Below are positions 5,914 to 7,700 of a DNA stretch of 7,700 nt, in pieces. A program made the translations under genes and the position numbers. Below the pieces are notes generated by a model. The model searched no databases. It saw only the letters and a program-made list of their open reading frames with translations, and was not told the DNA's origin. Origin of the DNA: Candidatus Sphingobacterium stercoripullorum (GTDB taxonomy: Bacteria > Bacteroidota > Bacteroidia > Sphingobacteriales > Sphingobacteriaceae); assembly GCA_019114715.1 (NCBI GenBank), contig DXEZ01000201.1, forward strand, positions 1-7,700. Reading direction: 5' to 3'. Numbering within the stretch: position 1 is the stretch's first letter; each line of letters opens with the position of its first letter.

Positions 5914-5935
5914 TTATCAAGCAATCTATAATTGA
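5882..5935 (+). CDS. putative Met-rich leader peptide upstream of metK
   Basis: A 17-codon frame encodes MGMTMVKKVVCYQAIYN and ends in TGA 6 nt before the metK ATG. Methionine occupies codons 1, 3 and 5, which is striking directly ahead of the enzyme that consumes methionine to make S-adenosylmethionine. Upstream is A/T-rich (ACTATAAATC) with no Shine-Dalgarno site, similar to the metK start itself. Codons 9-11 lie within the GTAGTCTG arm of an inverted repeat, so translation would disturb that stem. Such an arrangement fits leader-peptide control or translational coupling to metK. It is too short for coding statistics and could be a chance frame in the leader. Confidence 0.35.
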   Translation: MGMTMVKKVVCYQAIYN

Positions 5936-5941
5936 TTAAAT

Positions 5942-7195
5942 ATGGCTTATTTATTTACTTCAGAGTCGGTATCTGAAGGGCATCCGGATAAAATTGCTGA
6001 TCAAATTTCCGATGCCTTAATTGATAATTTTTTAGCATGGGATAGAGATGCTAGAGTAGCTATTGAGACTTTAGTAACCACGGGACAAGTAGTCCTTGCA
6101 GGGGAGGTAAAATCCAATATATATCTTGACGTACAAAAAATTACTAGGGCGGTAATTAGTAGAATTGGTTATACCAAGTCAGACTACATGTTTGAGGCCA
6201 ATTCCTGTGGAATTTTATCCGCTATTCATGAACAATCTCCGGATATAAATCAAGGAGTAGACCGTGCCAAAAAAGAGGACCAAGGAGCAGGTGACCAAGG
6301 AATCATGTTTGGCTATGCAACCAATGAGACAGAAAACTATATGCCTTTAGCATTAGACATTTCTCATAGGCTGTTATATGAATTGGCAAAAATAAGGAGA
6401 GAGAACGTTCTTACCTACCTAAGGCCTGACTCAAAATCTCAAGTTACACTGGAGTATGATGACGACCACAAACCGGTTCGCATTGAGGCCATAGTAATAT
6501 CTACGCAGCACGATCCTGAATATAATGGGAAAGAGCTGACTCAAGAAGTCATTAAAAAGGATTTAATAGAACATTTAATACCAAGAGTAAAAGAGCAATT
6601 ACCCGAGCATTTACAGTCTCTATTCAACGATAAAATAAAGTATCATATCAATCCGACTGGTAAATTCGTAATAGGTGGCCCTCATGGAGACACGGGATTA
6701 ACTGGAAGAAAGGTTATTGTTGACACATACGGCGGTAAAGGGGCCCACGGTGGAGGCGCTTTTTCTGGCAAAGACCCATCCAAGGTAGATCGATCTGCTT
6801 CCTATGCTACAAGACACATCGCCAAAAACTTAGTTGCGGCAGGAATTGCAGATGAGCTATTGGTGCAGGTCAGCTACGCCATAGGAGTGAAAGATCCGGT
6901 GGGAGTTTATGTAGACACCCATGGCACAGCGAAACATGGTTTTACCGATGAGCAAATTGCACAAAAGATCAATGAGATTTTTGATCTAACGCCGTACGGT
7001 ATCGAAACTAGGCTAAAGCTAAGAAATCCAATCTACCAGGAAACGGCTACTTATGGCCACATGGGTAGAGAGCCACAAATAGTAAAAAAGAGTTTTGAAA
7101 ATACAACAGGAGAGGTTAAAGAAATTGAAGTTGAATTATTTACTTGGGAAAAACTGGATTATATTGATAAAGTAAAGAAAGCATTCGCCATATAA
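5942..7195 (+). CDS. metK: S-adenosylmethionine synthetase (methionine adenosyltransferase)
   Basis: MetK makes S-adenosylmethionine from methionine and ATP, releasing phosphate and diphosphate; the product is the main methyl donor of the cell. The 417 residues begin with LFTSESVSEGHPDKIADQI (4-22), where His14, Asp16 and Lys17 belong to the ATP/metal site. The signature GAGDQGIMFGYA is at 115-126, GGPHGDTGLTGRK at 245-257, and the glycine-rich phosphate-binding loop GGGAFSGKD at 270-278 with Lys277. The protein is longer than the 384-residue E. coli enzyme, with extra residues in the middle (about 160-230), as is usual in Bacteroidota. All key residues are present, so it should be active. 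The ATG at 5942 fits the conserved N-terminus exactly. It is transcribed alone, divergent from the lipid kinase, and ends at a strong terminator. A Met-rich upstream frame suggests control by methionine supply (inference). Confidence 0.98.
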   Translation: MAYLFTSESVSEGHPDKIADQISDALIDNFLAWDRDARVAIETLVTTGQVVLAGEVKSNIYLDVQKITRAVISRIGYTKSDYMFEANSCGILSAIHEQSPDINQGVDRAKKEDQGAGDQGIMFGYATNETENYMPLALDISHRLLYELAKIRRENVLTYLRPDSKSQVTLEYDDDHKPVRIEAIVISTQHDPEYNGKELTQEVIKKDLIEHLIPRVKEQLPEHLQSLFNDKIKYHINPTGKFVIGGPHGDTGLTGRKVIVDTYGGKGAHGGGAFSGKDPSKVDRSASYATRHIAKNLVAAGIADELLVQVSYAIGVKDPVGVYVDTHGTAKHGFTDEQIAQKINEIFDLTPYGIETRLKLRNPIYQETATYGHMGREPQIVKKSFENTTGEVKEIEVELFTWEKLDYIDKVKKAFAI

Positions 7196-7225
7196 ATATT
7201 CAATAGCCATATTATAAAGGCAATT

Positions 7226-7266
7226 AATAATAAAGGGGTAGGTCCAGAACTTACCCCTTTATTATT
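7226..7266. terminator. bidirectional intrinsic terminator between metK and the M3 peptidase gene
   Basis: Two perfect 15-nt arms (7226-7240 and 7252-7266) form an inverted repeat. Adding the inner G-U, G-C and T-A pairs gives a stem of 18 pairs with the 5-nt loop CCAGA at 7244-7248. The centre is a GGGG/CCCC block and the outer part is A/T-rich, so either strand ends in a U-rich 3' arm. It lies 30 bp after metK and 28 bp after the convergent peptidase stop, so it can serve both genes. Confidence 0.9.
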
Positions 7267-7294
7267 TGTAAAAGATTGAGATTGACAGTGACGT

Positions 7295-7700
7295 TTATTC
7301 CAATCCTCTCTTTTTCATTAAATAAACTGGGTTAGGATCACTACCTCTAAACTTCTTATACATTTCTGCTGGGTTGTCGGTTGCTCCTAATTCTAAAATC
7401 TCAGTTCTAAATGCATTTGCAGTTTCTTGATCAAAAATCCCTTTCTCTTTAAAAGCAGCAAACGCATCAGCATCTAATACTTCAGCCCAGATATAAGCAT
7501 AATACCCAGATGAATAACCTCCGCTAAATACGTGTTGGAAGTAAGTGCTTCTATAACGTGGTATAATTGCATCGATTAAACCAATCTTCTCCATAGCATT
7601 CTTCTCTACAACAGACGCATCTGTCGTTATAGGCTCAGTTATACCATGGAAACCCATATCAAGGAACGAAGCCGCTAAATATTCTGTAGTAGCAAAGCCT
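7295..7700 (-). CDS. M3-family metallopeptidase, C-terminal part (Dcp/oligopeptidase A-like)
   Basis: The frame is open to the right edge, giving the last 134 residues of a larger protein; the internal ATG at 7657 is not the true start. M3 enzymes are zinc peptidases that cut oligopeptides or remove C-terminal dipeptides. The visible part begins GFATTEYLAASFLDMGFHG, then FSGGYSSGYYAYIWAEVLDADAF (coding near 7455-7525). This Gly/Tyr-rich substrate-binding loop is typical of the M3A branch. The protein ends with FRGSDPNPVYLMKKRGLE, a standard family C-terminus. The zinc-binding HExxH motif lies upstream, outside the window, so activity and any signal peptide cannot be judged. It is convergent with metK and shares its terminator. 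Confidence 0.93.
   Translation of the reverse strand, partial: GFATTEYLAASFLDMGFHGITEPITTDASVVEKNAMEKIGLIDAIIPRYRSTYFQHVFSGGYSSGYYAYIWAEVLDADAFAAFKEKGIFDQETANAFRTEILELGATDNPAEMYKKFRGSDPNPVYLMKKRGLE

Noticed and set aside
5844..5941. Known SAM riboswitch ahead of metK
   Set aside because: I looked for features of the SAM-I, SAM-II and SAM-III classes and found none recognisable; only the alternative stems noted above remain.

Overview
The window looks like a chromosomal segment of a Bacteroidota bacterium, most plausibly a Cytophagales-type or related marine lineage. The evidence is AT-rich DNA, few Shine-Dalgarno sites, candidate promoters of the Bacteroidota TTG/TAnnTTTG type, a TonB with the N-terminus typical of this phylum, and an exbB-exbD-exbD-tonB gene order. 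Nothing points to a plasmid, phage, insertion sequence or CRISPR array. Every large gene belongs to a known family.

Region 1 (1-3997, minus strand) is a six-gene TonB energy-transduction operon. Read in transcription order it is exbB (MotA/TolQ/ExbB proton channel), two different exbD genes, tonB, a 76-residue two-helix membrane protein of unknown function, and a PstS-like phosphate-binding-type lipoprotein that runs off the left edge. Most gaps are 11-30 bp; the exbB-exbD gap is 82 bp. A candidate promoter (TTG-N17-TATATTTG) sits about 110 bp upstream of exbB. The proteins should form an inner-membrane complex that uses the proton gradient to energise outer-membrane TonB-dependent transporters.

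Region 2 (3998-4453) is a 456-bp AT-rich gap holding the exbB promoter and the downstream flank of the next unit. Region 3 (4454-5702, minus strand) carries a YegS/DAGK-type lipid kinase followed 31 bp later by a SUI1/YciH (eIF1-like) protein. They are probably cotranscribed.

Region 4 (5703-7195, plus strand) is metK, S-adenosylmethionine synthetase, with a 239-bp upstream region shared with the divergent lipid kinase. The most interesting signal of the window is here. A 17-codon upstream reading frame with Met at codons 1, 3 and 5 ends 6 nt before the metK start, and its codons 9-11 lie in one arm of an 8-bp inverted repeat whose other arm could instead pair with a nearer upstream sequence. 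This resembles a leader-peptide or attenuation arrangement sensing methionine, but it is inferred from sequence alone.

Region 5 (7196-7700) holds a strong bidirectional terminator between convergent genes, then the C-terminal 134 residues of an M3-family (Dcp/oligopeptidase A-like) metallopeptidase on the minus strand, cut by the right edge.
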